The position numbers and the translations under genes are program-made. The notes under the pieces are model-generated. The model was given only the letters and a program-made list of their open reading frames with translations. It made no database searches and had not been told where the DNA came from. From Steromphala cineraria (taxonomy: Eukaryota; Mollusca; Gastropoda; Trochida; Trochidae): a stretch of DNA of 64,000 bases. The stretch is from positions 62,698,987-62,762,986 of the forward strand of contig OU744726.1 in assembly GCA_916613615.1 (NCBI GenBank). The letters are read 5' to 3'. Of this stretch, positions 10,571 through 24,000 are shown one piece after another. Position 1 is the first letter of the stretch. Each line of letters opens with the position of its first letter.

Positions 10571-12102
10571 ACTGTATACATAGCTTGCCTGTGCTTCCAT
10601 TCAGCCAATGAGATGTTGTTATTCAAAGAACCTTATGCAAGAGATCTCTAGCCCTGCTTTTTTTTTCTGAGGACAGCCGCTATTGCTTGATGCAATCATT
10701 TCTTTGCCTGGCTATATAGAGCCATAGATATCTGGGCTTTGTTGTAGCTTGATCATAAATGTACCTGAATTAAATATTGATGGATATTGATGGATTTCAT
10801 AACGCAATAAACATCAAACACTGCTCCGGTCCATGTTCGGTGATCTTTCAAGTAAAGAGACATCTCCTCTGCTACAAAAAGATACCCATCAGAACGCCAA
10901 TTCCTTTAAAAACTACCTTCATTATATATTTTTTTATGACTTTTTTGTTGTATAAGTAATTAGTGTCTGGTATACCTCAATACTTGTCGTCACCAAATAA
11001 GGTTTCCTTTAATTATACATAATGGATAATTGTAAAGAGATATCAATAACTGACAAATTATTTTATAATTTTGATAATTAAGACACACAGGCATATATCC
11101 TCACTAAGCATATAAATATATTCACAATAGAACGCATTTCTTCAATAGACCTCTTTCCGTCTTTTTTGCCTGAATGGTGTATGACTTTATTATCCTTGCT
11201 GTATAGAACAGAAGATGAGTATGTCATTATCATGCATCGTTAAGCTTCCTCTTCTCACATAGGTAAAATATATAATGACTTATTGATTGCTAACGAATCA
11301 TTGAAAAAATAATCAATAAGATGTAATGACTTGACTTGTTGACGAGTTGGGGCGGAAGTTAGCTGATTTTATACCCTGCCTTGATAAATTGGATTGGAAA
11401 GTTTTTCAACGAGACTTATACTTAATTTGGTACCTGTTTTTCAAGAGTTTTTTAAATTGATGAAATCTAAGGTTTTAATGTTTTTTTTTAATAAAACAAG
11501 ATTAAGAAACACCTCAATCAAAGGTACTGCCTTTGTTTATGTTTCAGAATCTGAATATTGTCAAGATCATTAATTGTTTGAAAAATGTTAAACAAGCAGT
11601 TCAATTTTGCTAAGGGATCAAAAGTTATGAATGTTACATGTATATAAGATGTATATTGTAATATAAGATAGCCATGGCATTAAAACATTGGCGGACAATG
11701 AGACCCATGATGTGCTTTATTTGACGATACAACCATGCGCGAGATCAATGACGTCATTTCAGTTATTAGAACGTTACTTATCAAATGACGTCATAATTGT
11801 CCATCATGGCTGACTTGACGTCTGTCATTTCGAAAGCAAACCACATGTCACTCAGAATAGATATTTAGTGCAAATATTTAATTATACATGTTCAATAAAT
11901 AAACATGCATTGATTGTTCAATACATTTGATTTTATGGTTATTTGAGCGCCATCCCTATACATAATGATGGACTCGTCAAATGCTACTGAATATTTTCTA
12001 TAAAGTGAGACATCATTATTTTTAAAATATATTTTTTAAATTATCATAATTCTAAACTGATTTTATATAAAAAAAGAGTAATTGTTAATGATATCTCATA
12101 TT
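10571..12102. other. AT-rich intron stretch with two CRE octamers
   Basis: No exon or repeat boundary was recognised. Two TGACGTCA octamers stand at 11749 and 11786 inside a more CpG-rich block of about 11690-11850, which may be part of an old mobile element. Confidence 0.4.
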
Positions 12103-12223
12103 AGAAATAGAAAACTTGTTATTGTGCATCAATCGTTGAATAAAACATAGCAGTGTTCGTGTTTTATGCTCCCTGCTATGTTTTATTCAACGATAGATGC
12201 ACACCAACTCGTCTTCTATTTCT
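12103..12223. mobile_element. 121-bp foldback element
   Basis: The left arm contains cgttgaataaaacatagcag and the right arm its reverse complement, with outer parts agaaatagaaaac / tcttctatttctt also pairing with mismatches. The loop is about 20 nt. It has no coding capacity. Confidence 0.75.
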
Positions 12224-12479
12224 TAAATATAGTATACACTATAAGTAGAAAGGACAGATGTTGCTGATTTCCAGCTGTGGAGATAATGACAACACTGACC
12301 CCTTGCTAGTGAGTATCCAACTCAGGAATAAAGTACCAATAGTAACGTATTCTTCATAGGTTGTTTATTAGCATTGATAGATAACAAATATCCTGTGAAC
12401 TGATTTATTCTCCAATCAAACACTGGACTCTTATATTTGTTCCCATACATCAAATATATATCACTTAAAATTACCCTGT

Positions 12480-12565
12480 CTCTCAAATACATCCACCTGC
12501 TACCACTCAATTATTATCAATTATGAGAAATAAACTTCTGTTCTGTTCTGTTCTGTTCACTCCAC
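12480..12565 (+). repeat. Possible 3' end of a LINE/SINE with (TTCTG)n tail
   Basis: The string attatgagaaataaacttctg is followed by a short (TTCTG) repeat at about 12535-12556. Such ATAAA-plus-microsatellite ends are typical of LINE-mobilised retroposons. No body could be assigned upstream. Confidence 0.4.
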
Positions 12566-12729
12566 CCTAAGCCCAGACGTCTTGAGATCAAGTTTTAATT
12601 TGTGACTGGTATCTTATGATAATTTTCAATACCAATATTAATTGATTAAAAAATTAAGATATAAATGACAATTTGATTTGTTTTTTATGAATATTGGTTT
12701 ATAAATGAACACTATGAATACTAATCAAA

Positions 12730-13470
12730 CAAGGAGGTCTGAAAGACCCGATGGGCTTATGGCATGGCATGGTGTCCGGCGTTCATCTGTCCATCCGTCC
12801 ATCCCAAATGGGGTCACAGGGGTCAAAACTTTAAAATCCTATTTTCATCTTCTTCTCCAGTTACAAAAGGTCTAGAGAGCTGAAAAGTTGTGAGTATAGA
12901 TTCCTTGGCCAATAGGGATTGTAGATTTCGTGACCCCATGACCCCAAATGGGGTCACAGGGGTCAAAACTTAAAATCCTATTTTCATCTTCTTCTCAAGT
13001 TCCAAAAGGTTGAGAAAGCTGAAAAGTTGTGAGTAGACTCCTAGGCCAATGGGGATTCTAAATTGTAGATTTTGTGACCCCATGACCCCAAATTGGGTCA
13101 CAGGGGTCAAAACCTTAAAAACCTATTTTTATCTTCTCCTCCAGTTCCAAAAGGTCTAGAGAGCTGAAAAATTGTGTTTATATAGACTCCTTCGCCAATT
13201 GGGATTCTGAATTGTAGATTTTGTGACCCCATGACCCCAAATGGGGTCACATGGGTCAAAACCTTAAAAACCTATTTTCCTCTTTTTCTTCAGTTCCAAA
13301 AGGTCTAGAGAGCTGAAAAATTGTGTGTTGACTTCTTGGCCAAGGAATATTCTAATTTGTAGATTTGGTTACCTCATGACCCCAAATGGAGTTACAGGGG
13401 TCAAAACCTTAAAAAAAACTATTTCCATCATAAGTCTGATGAGCTACAGAGCCCATGGCTCTATTTTTAT
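12730..13470 (+). mobile_element. Helentron/pearl-like element, end class I, with 5 tandem units
   Basis: It begins ggaggtctgaaagacccgat and has a short (TCCG/TCCA) tract. Five core units follow, marked by gggtcacaggggtcaaaac-like strings near 12811, 12951, 13095, 13243 and 13390 (period 140-148). It ends tctgatgagctacagagccc and atggctc. A further fragment of the same family follows to about 13580. Confidence 0.75.
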
Positions 13471-13580
13471 ATTCTTCTCCAGAAGCAAGAGGCCTAGAAA
13501 GCTCTTATCTTGTGTAGAGACTCTTACTAGTGGGGATTATAATTTACAGTTTTGGTGTCCCTAAGGCCCCTAAAAAGCTA

Positions 13581-14330
13581 TCAAAGACTTGATGAAATTT
13601 GAATCCTATACCCTAAATTGTCAGTTGAATATTTGAGCAATTTCCTTTTCTGAATTGATTACCGGTATCTGAAATCACATCGCTTATATACTAAATTTTT
13701 AAGACTGGTGACTCTGGCCCATTCAAAGGAGGAAACTACCAATCAGAAAATCTAACACAAATTGCATATTGAAAAGGCCTAACCGGTGTAAAGAATAATT
13801 GCTGCCTAGTAAAAACTGAGTTATACATCACCTTCATAATTGATAAAATAATTTGGGCAGCATAAGTTTTGTTAAATATATGCATAGAGAAAAATAAAGT
13901 CACAATATCAGTCATCAAAACAATGTTAATTAATCAATTAATCATTATAAATTTATTTTTATCTTTAATTATGTCAAGTTATTTCATCACAAGGTTCTAT
14001 CTCGTATGACACCGACGCTAACATAACATGTTATCGGCCAGCAAACACGTGTTGAATATTTCCTTTGGTCCGGGACATGGATAATTTTGATTGATAAGTT
14101 ATTATGAATTTTCATTCATATTTCTCTCTATATTTTCATTTAAAAATAACAATAAGACAAAGGTATTTTATTTTACAAGATTAAATTTGTGATGACATGG
14201 ATGATTGTGTAATGGACATCCGGTGTAAACATCGACTCGCTTGACTTGTTGGGTTGGCAGATACCCCTCACTTGCATGGCCTCTAGTTTTTGACCTTGTG
14301 TATTGGGCGACCCCATTCTTTGACCCCCTA
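13581..14330. other. AT-rich intron stretch, nothing recognised
   Basis: No repeat boundary, exon or structured element is visible between the class I element tail and the next class I fragment. Confidence 0.4.
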
Positions 14331-14735
14331 ATTTCTGGCATAAAAAACTCGCCTTATAGACTGTAATATACGGAACATTGGCAACACCCTACAGCAAAAT
14401 TTGATATGAAGCCTGACGAGCTTGTTATTCTTAGATTATGACAGAGCAAAGGGTTCAGAAAAATGAAACCCTGTGTACAGACTCCTTGGGTAATAGGGAT
14501 TATAACTTAATAATTTGGTCACCCTGTGACCCCTTATAAGGCCCCTTTCTCCCTAAAAACCTATTTCATCTTCTGCAGAGGACTAAAGGCCTTTTAAACA
14601 TGCTCCCTTACTAATTAAGATTGCAATTCAAATATTTTCTGACCCTGTGACTCCTCGTATTGTGCACAACTTTCCATTTGTATGACGAATCTAGATAGCC
14701 TGATGAGCTACAGAGCCAATAACTCAATTTTTTTT
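14331..14735 (+). mobile_element. Degraded class I Helentron/pearl-like fragment
   Basis: It contains 'cagcaaaatttgatatgaag', 'gtcaccctgtgacccc' and 'cctgatgagctacagagcca', which match the internal and terminal strings of the intact class I copy at 36844-38314. The (TCCG)n tract is missing. The unit order is disturbed. Confidence 0.55.
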
Positions 14736-14748
14736 GCCTAAGTGAAAA

Positions 14749-15058
14749 ATTATCATAATAATAATAATAATAATACTTATTTTAACGCCTAGTATCCAGT
14801 CCAGGACTGCTCAACGGCGATACAATGGCTGTACAATGTATATTATTACCCTGAAGGAATTGTACTTTCGAGTCAAGCTACTAAGCGCCTCGCGCGACCA
14901 TATAGGTCCGTACTTTCCCCATGCTTAGGTACCCATTTATACAGCTGGGTGAACTGAGTGCAATGTGGATGAAGTGCCTTGCCCAAGGACACAACACAGT
15001 GTTAAGCCCAGGTTACAAATTTTTGGTGTCTCCATCGGGATTCGAACCCGGTGTAGCA
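14749..15058 (-). mobile_element. tRNA-derived SINE, body and B box (3' part)
   Basis: Read on the minus strand it has the Pol III B box ggttcgaatcc (15038-15048). A conserved central block follows (ccttgggcaaggcacttcat, then cacccagctgtataaatggg), and it ends with (ATT)n near 14749-14767. The central block is of the kind shared by widespread metazoan SINEs. The A-box head lies at 15881-15922, cut off by a minisatellite. Confidence 0.8.
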
Positions 15059-15345
15059 GGCCAATTCTTCCCCAGTCTAAACCTTCCCCGGGGAAGAAAT
15101 AGCCTAGGCCAAAGTTTCCCCGGGGAAGGTTTGTCCTAGGATATTTTCTCCCCGGGGAAGGTTTGTCCTAGGCCAAACTTTCCCCCCCCCAGGCCAAACT
15201 TTCCCCCCTTGTTGAATCTATGACATGTAAGTTTATTTCATGTCCTATCAGATAGGTATTTGGCATTTTTGCCTAGCAAGGTTTTTTCTCCCACCCTCGG
15301 TTATTACTAGTCTTGGAGATATTCTTCCCAATTCTAGATGTCCAT
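15059..15345. repeat. CCCCGGGG-rich imperfect repeats
   Basis: Repeated strings ttccccggggaaggtttgtc and ccaggccaaactttccccc occur in several truncated copies. Each holds the palindrome ttccccggggaa. They lie between the two halves of the SINE, next to the regular 59-bp array. Confidence 0.75.
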
Positions 15346-15885
15346 CATTAAAGGGGAGTGGTCATGATGTATAAGGGGGAGATTCTGGCCTGGCTAGGCT
15401 ATTTCTTCCCCACCCTTGGTCATGATGTATAAGGGGGAGATTCTGGCCTGGCTAGTCTATTTCTTCCCCACCCTTGGATATGATGTATAAGGGGGGAGAT
15501 TCTGGCCTGGCTAGGCTATTTCTTCCCCACCCTTGGTCATGATGTATAAGGGGGAGATTCTGGCCTGGCTAGGCTATTTCTTCCCCACCCTTTGATATGA
15601 TGTATAAGGGGGAGATTCTGGCCTGTCTAGTCTATTTCTTCCCCACCCTTGGATATGATGTATAAGGGGGGAGATTCTGGCCTGGCTAGGCTATTTCTTC
15701 CCCACCCTTGGTCATGATGTATAAGGGGGAGATTCTGGCCTGGCTAGTCTATTTCTTCCCCACCCTTGGATATGATGTATAAGGGGGAGATTCTGGCCTA
15801 GCTAGGCTATTTCTTCCCCACCCTTGGATATGATGTACAAGGGGGAGATTCTGGCCTGTCTAGGCTATTTCTTCCCCACCCTTCG
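15346..15885. repeat. 59-bp minisatellite, nine units
   Basis: Units marked by 'gatgtataagggggagattc' recur near 15365, 15423, 15480, 15539, 15598, 15656, 15715, 15773 and 15831 (period 58-59). Each unit also contains ctggcctggctaggctattt and cttccccaccctt. Variants alternate (ggtcatg or ggatatg; ctaggct or ctagtct), suggesting higher-order spread of pairs of units. Confidence 0.9.
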
Positions 15886-15922
15886 GCGTGACAGGTCAGC
15901 ACGCTAACCACTACACCACCGT
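15886..15922 (-). mobile_element. SINE head with A box, separated from its body
   Basis: On the minus strand it reads ggtggtgtagtggttagcgt and then gctgacctgtcacgcc, a tRNA-like Pol III A-box head. The matching B box lies about 840 bp away at 15038-15048. It is the 5' end of the SINE at 14749-15058. Confidence 0.75.
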
Positions 15923-16424
15923 ATTATAAGAAACAATATTATCAAACCCTCATAAAAGCTCACCGCACCATCATGATTTTTTTCAATTTCTATTATATAT
16001 CAAAAGAAGATGAAATGATTCATATGTTAAACGAAAACAAATTCTAGATAACAAATACCTATACTTTTGAAATTTCATTAAAATTCTGCAAATCATTATG
16101 TGCTCTATTGTTTAAAGGTTAAGGACTTTTATAGTTCAAAGAGTTTTTCTTTTGTTGTTGCGAAATACTTTTTATGTTGTCTTTGATTTTGGTAATTGAA
16201 GAGTGTATTTTTCATTATTCATTTGAACTTTTCATCTCTGATATAACTTTTTCCCAGAAAAGATAAAAAATATTATTGTATTCAGTTGGAAGTTAGCTGT
16301 TTTGCAAATATTTATATTATCTTCATAAATATAATATTGGATTTTTTTGTCATTACACAACCTAATTTTTCTTAAAATATCTGCCCTTATTTCATGTATG
16401 AATTGAGCATTATTAAATCTTGTG
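15923..16424. other. AT-rich stretch before the segmental duplications
   Basis: No repeat or exon recognised. Confidence 0.4.
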
Positions 16425-17694
16425 ATGTTTGATTTGTGAAAACCTTTTAAAAAAGGTTTGGTTATACATGTTGAGAAATAATTTGCCTAGTATTGCTTTT
16501 TAAACTAACATTTGTACAAAGAATTCATCTTCCAAGCAACAAAAATGAAATGTTTTTAATAACCATTACTTTTTCTACGAAGCCTGTATTTTTTCAAGCA
16601 TTCGATCATCTTTTGATGTAACTTTTTTTTTCAAAATATGAAAGTCAAATGATTAGGTGCACATCATGGTCCATCTAAAAAGCATTTTTAATCTAGCAAT
16701 GATCTTGATCCTACGTTTGTTCAGCCATATGTGTACAAAAACTCTGAAGATTAATTACGTAAGGGATGCCATTATAATGTCACGACGACGACTCCCGAGG
16801 GACATGAGGCATGCTCAGCCATATCCCCATAGGTGAAGACAAACAGCGCTGGAGTGGAGTTTCTTCTTTAACTAAGAGTTTCTCACTTCCAACATGAGCA
16901 AACATCATCCTCACAAACTTCTATCCCTCAAGAACAACAGCTCAGACATCAAGCATCCATCTAACTCCAGTTACATGACTAGCCCGAGAATATTCCGTTC
17001 CGATTGATAGTTTTACAACTTCCATGGTCAGCCAGAGATAGGAAACCACTATTGGTTTCTCAGCTTTCATATCTCAAGCATAACGGACAAGACATCGAAG
17101 CTTAGGTTTATTTAACGTTCATGACGTTCATCAAGAAACCTCTCTCCCCATTTTGATGTTTTATCACATCCCTGATCTTACATTACTTTCTAACAATGTA
17201 GATTTCTTTATATCTTGAGTTAATACGGTTTTACTGTGCCCCTCTGCTCAATAAGGTTCTTCTGAAGTGGGAAGTCTATTGACTGACAGTTTCATTGCAG
17301 ATTCCATTACGTTTATGACATTCACTTGTCGTAGATCACTTCATTATTAGTGGAATTGATATTTTCCTGGAACTGATATACCGTGGTAAGTCACACATGG
17401 ATGTCCTGGAATCTGTGTTTACTGATCTCTGAGAAATATCTTTAATGTATGATGGCTACTTAACAGGTTTCAGATACTACCTAGGGAGTTCATTGATTTC
17501 TGGACTTTGTTTCGAGTTTATGAGAGTGTTGAAGTTTAAGTTTATTGTGATCAAGTTGCCCCAAGTCATCATCATCATCATCATTATCATTGATGTTTAG
17601 TTGATAAACTTGATGTGACTTCTTAAACGTTACATTGTTGGTTACACTGTTAAAAGTCTCTCTGTTTAATATCTATCAACCCTCTTAATGTTTG

Positions 17695-18150
17695 TATTTC
17701 TCCAGATTTCATTTATGGCATTCTGTTTCTAATGTTTCATAGTCTTGACATCATTGGTTTCAGTTCCACCTGAAATTGTTACAATACAGATCTGACAACA
17801 TCTCTTTTATTTCAATTATATTCCAATTCTACTGACCGATTTGAGTGTATTTCTCCAGATTTTATTTATAACAATTCATTGACAATCTTTCACAGTCAAT
17901 GAAGATTGGTTACAATTCCACCTGAAATCGTAACATTGCAGATCCTGAGAATATCTCTTTGATTTCAATTATTTTCCAATTCAACTGACTGAATTTTGTG
18001 TATTTCTCCAGATTTTATTTATAACAATTTATTGACAATCTTTCATAGTCAATGAAGATTGGTTACAATTCCACCTGAAATCTTAACATTGCAGATTCTG
18101 ACAACATCTCTTTGATTTTATTTATTTTCCAATTCTACTAACTGATTTGA
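17695..18150. repeat. Internal 153-bp tandem repeat in copy A (3 units)
   Basis: Units start near 17704, 17857 and 18009 at 'tctccagattttatttata'-like strings and include 'ttccacctgaaatc' and 'ttccaattctactgac'. The equivalent in copy B lies near 22189-22640 (3 units) and in copy C near 27538-28135 (4 units). Confidence 0.85.
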
Positions 18151-19514
18151 TCATGGACTAGTGTCAGATGATGGACATTCTGTAATAGTGAGTGAAGACG
18201 AGTTCCTTGTGGTTAGTGTCAGGCGATACCTTGTTTGGTTCTGTGTATCAACTATTGAGATCACCAGTTATATGATGTGTTCTGATTGTCAGTCCTTCAA
18301 TGGTCGACATTTCAAGTATGATTGTCTGTATGCCACAGGCAAAGTATCAATATTCAATTAATTTCATATTTCTTCCAAATAATTTGGTTTCTGAATTAGT
18401 CTGTATCACTCAGACAAGTTAACGATCAATGCATGTGAAGATCAGGAATCGATGGTAGCGTGACTGGGAGATTTCTGATTTCATTATTTCATTATCAAGT
18501 TCTGGTGCAGTACGCTGAAGAATAAAGATGATGACATACAGATAAGGTCACACTTACCAAGAATTGAGACTAGATGGGTAAAGATTGTTGTAGAGGTTAG
18601 GGTTTTAAATGATTCAAGTCATTTTCATTATATACAAATTAAAAACATTAAAGTTTATTTAAAAGTTGTCTTATCTTAATGACGAATGAATATCACTTGA
18701 TTAGTGAAATATTCTGTAGATATATCTTGACCATCAGATTATTATGAATGTTTGCAAGCTGGGAAACTATTACAAGAAGTCTTTAAACTAAAATATAATT
18801 CTGAACATATTGGGAGCAACAGAGCAAATTTTCTTTTTTCAAATTGTTCTTATACCCTTTTCGCTTGTATAATTTCTTTGAGATTTTATTGGGGTTAGTT
18901 GTATGAAGGTGATGTATTACAGTGAAGTTGCTATCATCTCAGTTTCTTGATCAAATTCAAATAACTTTTGACCTTTCCCAACAAGTTTAACACTTTAACT
19001 TTAAAAACTCCTGTTTATACCCTTAAGTAATGAATCAATGTCAAACTACTCTGGAAAATCCTGGCCATACCTCTAAGTAATATTTCAATGTCAAGACTGC
19101 TTGTTAAAGATCCTTCAACTCTGATTTATAGTTGAACCCTTCACTTCAATGCAATCTAGCGTAGAACCATCAATACAGACATATTGAAAATATTCATTAG
19201 GGGTTGGACTTTGACATCTTACCAATTTCATTGAAATCTGAAGGAAATGGATGTTAGAACAGTTAGAAGCAATCCATAATGTTTTTTAAATGTACATGTT
19301 GTCCCAAGTGTCAGATGTCTTGATGAAGAAGTCTTGATGAGGTCAATAGGTGCTTTCTTTTAGTTTTGAATTTCAATCTTTAAAAGGAAGAGGAGATTGG
19401 AACATAGCTTAGGATCTTATGTGAAGATATGAGGGATAAAATTCTACACATTTGAGGAGTATTTAATATCAAATATAAAAAAGTTCATTTAGTAAGTGAT
19501 TGAGTAAGTGAGTG

Positions 19515-19628
19515 ATTGAGTCAGTCAGTCAGTCAGTCAGTCAGTCAGTCAGGGAGGGAGGGAGGGAAGGAGGGAGAGAGGGAGGGAGGGAGAGAGGGAG
19601 GGAGGGAAGGAGGGAGAGAGAGAGGGAT
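19515..19628. repeat. (GTCA)n and (GGGA)n compound microsatellite, copy A
   Basis: A short (AGTC) run is followed by a purine tract of ggga/gaga. An apparent protein of SQSV and REGG repeats read from it is a by-product of the microsatellite. Confidence 0.95.
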
Positions 19629-21000
19629 CGTGGAAGGAATATAGGAGCCAGCAACTGTTTAGTAGTGCTTAGGGCCATTATAGTAGTGCTAAGACAATTG
19701 AAATGTGAAAACATTGTTTATGCAATATACCTTCGAGAGACATTTGATAAGCTGGTTTGATCAAAAAGCACAAGTTCTAATCGATCGTCAACTTTTTGGT
19801 AATGAAACTAGCACCTATTTTTAAAAGGATTTGCTGATGTACTAGAATGATTGTTTTAACTATAACAAACCTTGTCCTTTTTGTGTTTCAATACGCATGT
19901 TATCAAATCAAAGATGCCCCTTTAGTGGCTCCAAATAGCACCACTTGCAAGTAATTCACTTTCACACTTGTACGGCAGTGTGTGAAATAAGCCTAAACTT
20001 GCTATTCCTGAAAGGGCAATTTGGAAAATTTTGTTGCCAATTTGAATTAAGACTTTTAGATTTAACACCCATAACATGACCTATCAAGTTATGAATTTCA
20101 ATTGAACATAGCAATATGGGCAAATTGTTATCTGGGGAGAATAAAGGGCTTTTACAGTGCTAGAGTTGGTGCTATGCAGACATCAAATGTTGTTGTGATA
20201 AAGTTTGATGGATTGACAAATCAACATGCAGTATTAAGCTTTGGTGATATGCTGCAAGCTTGAAATGTGTTTCAGTGTTTGAGATCATCAAGTTAAAGGG
20301 GCAATAACATGTTTTAAGTATATCTTGTGAAAAGTAAAAAATGTTACCAATTGCAAGGAAATCTATTTTAAACAAAAGAAAGAGTTCTTTAACCATTATA
20401 TAACATTCAGTTCAACTACAACAATCTTTTTCTGGGCCCTTACTCAATTGATAAAAAGTTGTTCACACAAAAATGGACACAAGCAGTTTGCTTAATACTT
20501 AGGATTTGAAGTATGGATAACTAGGATGAGTTGTCAGATGTTCAGCTCCCTGAAGATAAACTTAATTATGACAATGAATAAAGATATAACAAATACAATT
20601 TTAAAAATGTGCTATTTCAATTTGGATGCTCTGTCCAGCCAAAACCCACAGGTTTAACTAAATTAGGAGACACATTTGTGTTGTAGGCTTTCTCCCTAAG
20701 AATCTAATTTCTGTGATATGCAAGATTGTTCTGAAAATAGCATGGACAGCTGAATCTTCTCAAGTCATTCTTTGTAGCCAATCTACAGGAATCAAAGCTT
20801 GATGATAAATCAGATATTAAGATTAAGATTTTAAAAGATTTTTTATCTTGAAAAAAAATCTCACATTTAAAAGGTTAACCTTTAATCACTTTGTGACATG
20901 ACAATATTTTTTAAAATCTTACCTGCACGTTTATAAAGCAGAACTATGACTTCTTTCATGTTTGCTTTGATGATAATGGGGATGAAAGAGTTGGTTGTCA

Positions 21001-24000
21001 ATGTTTGATTTGTGAAAACCTTTTAAAAAAGATTTGGTTATACATGTTGAGAACGTTTTTTGTCAGAAACCTTTATTTCTTGTTCAAATCAAGCATTCAT
21101 CTTTTGATGTAACCCTTTTTTTTTCAAAATGTCAAAGTATGATAAGTTGCACATCATGGTTCATCTAAAAAGCATTTTTAATCTAGCAATGATCTTGATC
21201 CTACGTTTGTTCAGCCATATGTGTACAAAAACTCTGAAGATTAATTACGTAAGGGATGCCATTATGGTGTCACGACGACGACTCCCGAGGGACATGAGGC
21301 ATGCTCAGCCATAATCCCCATAGGTGAAGACAAACAGCCCTGGAGTGGAGTTTCTTCTTTAACTAAGAGTTTCTGGGTTCCAACATGAGCAAACATCATC
21401 CTCACAAACTTCTATCCCTCAAGAACAACAGCTCAGACATCAAGCATCCATCTAACTCCAGTTACATGACTAGCCCGAGAATATTTCGTTTCCATTGATA
21501 GTTTTACAACGTCCATGGTCAGCCAGAGTTAGGAGATCACTATCGGTTTCTCATCTTTCATATCTCAAGGATAACGGACAAGAAATCGAAGCTTAGGTTT
21601 ATTTAACGTTCATGACGTTCATCAAGAAACCTCTCTCCCCATTTTGATGTTTTATCACATCTCTGATCTTACATTACTTTCTAACAATGTAGACTGCTTT
21701 ATATCTTGAGTTAATACGGTTTTACTGTGCCCTTCTGCTCAATAAGGTCCTTCTGAAGTGGGAAGTCTATTGACTGACAGTTTCATTGCAGATTCCATTA
21801 CGTTTATGACATTCACTCGTCGTAGATCACTTCATTACTAGTGGAATTGATATTTTCCTGGAACTGATATACCGTGGTAAGTCACACATGGATGTCCTGG
21901 AATCTGTGTTTACTGATCTCTGAGAAATATCTTTAATGTATGATGGCTACTTTACAGGTTTCAGACACTACCTAGGGAGTTCATTGATTTCTGGACTTTG
22001 TTTCGAGTTTATGAGAGTGTTGAAGTTTAAGTTTATTGTGATCAAGTTGCCCCAAGTCATCATCATCATTATCATTGATGTTTAGTTGATAAACTTGATG
22101 TGACTTCTTAAACGTTACATTGTTGGTTACACTGTTAAAAGTCTCTCTGTTTAATATCTATCAACCCTCTTAATGTTTGTATTTCTCCAGATTTCATTTA
22201 TGGCATTCTGTTTCTAATGTTTCATAGTCTTGACATCATTGGTTTCAGTTCCACCTGAAATTGTTACAATACAGATCTGACAACATCTCTTTTATTTCAA
22301 TTATATTCCAATTCTACTGACCGATTTGAGTGTATTTCTCCAGATTTTATTTATAACAATTCATTGACAATCTTTCACAGTCAATGACGATTGGTTACAA
22401 TTCCACCTGAAATCGTAACATTGCAGATCCTGAGAATATCTCTTTGATTTCAATTATTTTCCAATTCAACTGACTGAATTTTGTGTATTTCTCCAGATTT
22501 TATTTATAACAATTTATTGACAATCTTTCATAGTCAATGAAGATTGGTTACAATTCCACCTGAAATCTTAACATTGCAGATTCTGACAACATCTCTTTGA
22601 TTTTATTTATTTTCCAATTCTACTAACTGATTTGATCATGGACTAGTGTCAGATGATGGACATTCTGTAATAGTGAGTGAAGACGAGTTCCTTGTGGTTA
22701 GTTTCAGGCGATACCTTGTTTGGTTCTGTGTATCAACTATTGAGATCGACAGTGATATGATGTGTTCTGATTGTCAGTCCTTCAATGGTCGACATTTCAA
22801 GTATGATTGTCTGTATGCCACAGGCAAAGTATCAATATTCAATTAATTTCATATTTCTTCCAAATAATTTGGTGTCTTAATATGTCTGTATCGCTCAGAC
22901 AAGTTATCGATCAATGCATGTGAAGATCAGGAATGGACGGTAGCACTTCTGGGAGATTTCTGATTTCATTATCAAGTTCTGGTGCAGTACACTGAAGAAT
23001 AAAAATGATGAAATACAAATTGGGTCACACTTACCAGGGATTGAGACTGGATGGGGTAAAGATAGTTGTGGAAGTTAGGGTTTCAATTGATTCAAGTCAT
23101 TTTCGACAAAATAAAAACATATCTAAAGTTTGTTTAAAATTGTCTTTTCTAAATGAATGAATATCACTTTATAGGTGAATACTCTGCAGATATATCTTGA
23201 CCATCAGATTATTATGAATGTTTGCAATTCAAGAAGATTTAAAACTAAAATATAATTCTGAGCATATGGGGAGCAACAGAGCAAATTTTCTTTTTTCAAA
23301 CTTTTCTTATACCCTTTTTGCTTGTATAATTTCTTTGAGATTTTATTGGGGTTAGTTGTATGAAGCGATGTATTACAGTGAAGTTGCTATCATCTCAGTT
23401 TCTTGATCAAATTCAAATAACTTTTGACCTTTCCCAACAAGTTTAACACTTTAACTTTAAAAACTCCTGTTTATACCCTTAAGTAATGAATCAATGTCAA
23501 ACTACTCTGGAAAATCCTGGCCATACCTCTAAGTAATATTTCAATGTCAAGACTGCTTGTTATAGATCCTTCGACTCTGATTTATAGCTGAACCCTTCAC
23601 TTCAATGCAATCTAGCGTAGAACCATCAATACAGACATATTGAAAATATTCATTAGGGGTTGGACTTTGACATCTTACCAATTTCATTGAAATCTGAAGG
23701 AAATGGATGTTAGAACAGTTATAAGCAATCCATAATGTTTTTTAAATGTACATGTTGTCCCAAGTGTCAGATGTCTTGATGAAGAAGTCTTGATGAGGTC
23801 AATAGGTGCGTTCTTTTAGTTCTGTATTTCAATCTTTGAAGGAGCAGGAGACGGGAACATAGATTAGGATCTTATGTGAAGAAATGAGGGATGAAATTCT
23901 ACACATTTGAGGAGTATTTAATATCAAATATAACAAAGTTCATTGAGTGAGTGATGGAGTAAGTGAGTGAGTGAGTGATTGAGTAAGTGAATGATTGAGT

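Larger units (their letters stand above)
16425..21000. repeat. Segmental duplication copy A
   Basis: About 4.58 kb. It begins atgtttgatttgtgaaaacc and ends at tggttgtca, where copy B begins directly with the same start. The block 16746-18420 is nearly identical by eye to 21234-22900 and close to 26575-28370. It contains three ~153-bp units (about 17700-18150), a GTCA/GGGA tract (19515-19625) and a 1.4-kb tail. It does not look coding: the best frame lacks an ATG and changes residues freely between copies. Confidence 0.9.

Noticed and set aside
15038..15048. Second tRNA gene suggested by the B box
   Set aside because: The box belongs to a SINE whose head lies 840 bp away beyond a minisatellite.
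15346..15885. CRISPR-like array
   Set aside because: Units are contiguous and nearly identical with no unique spacers, and the DNA is eukaryotic; it is a minisatellite.
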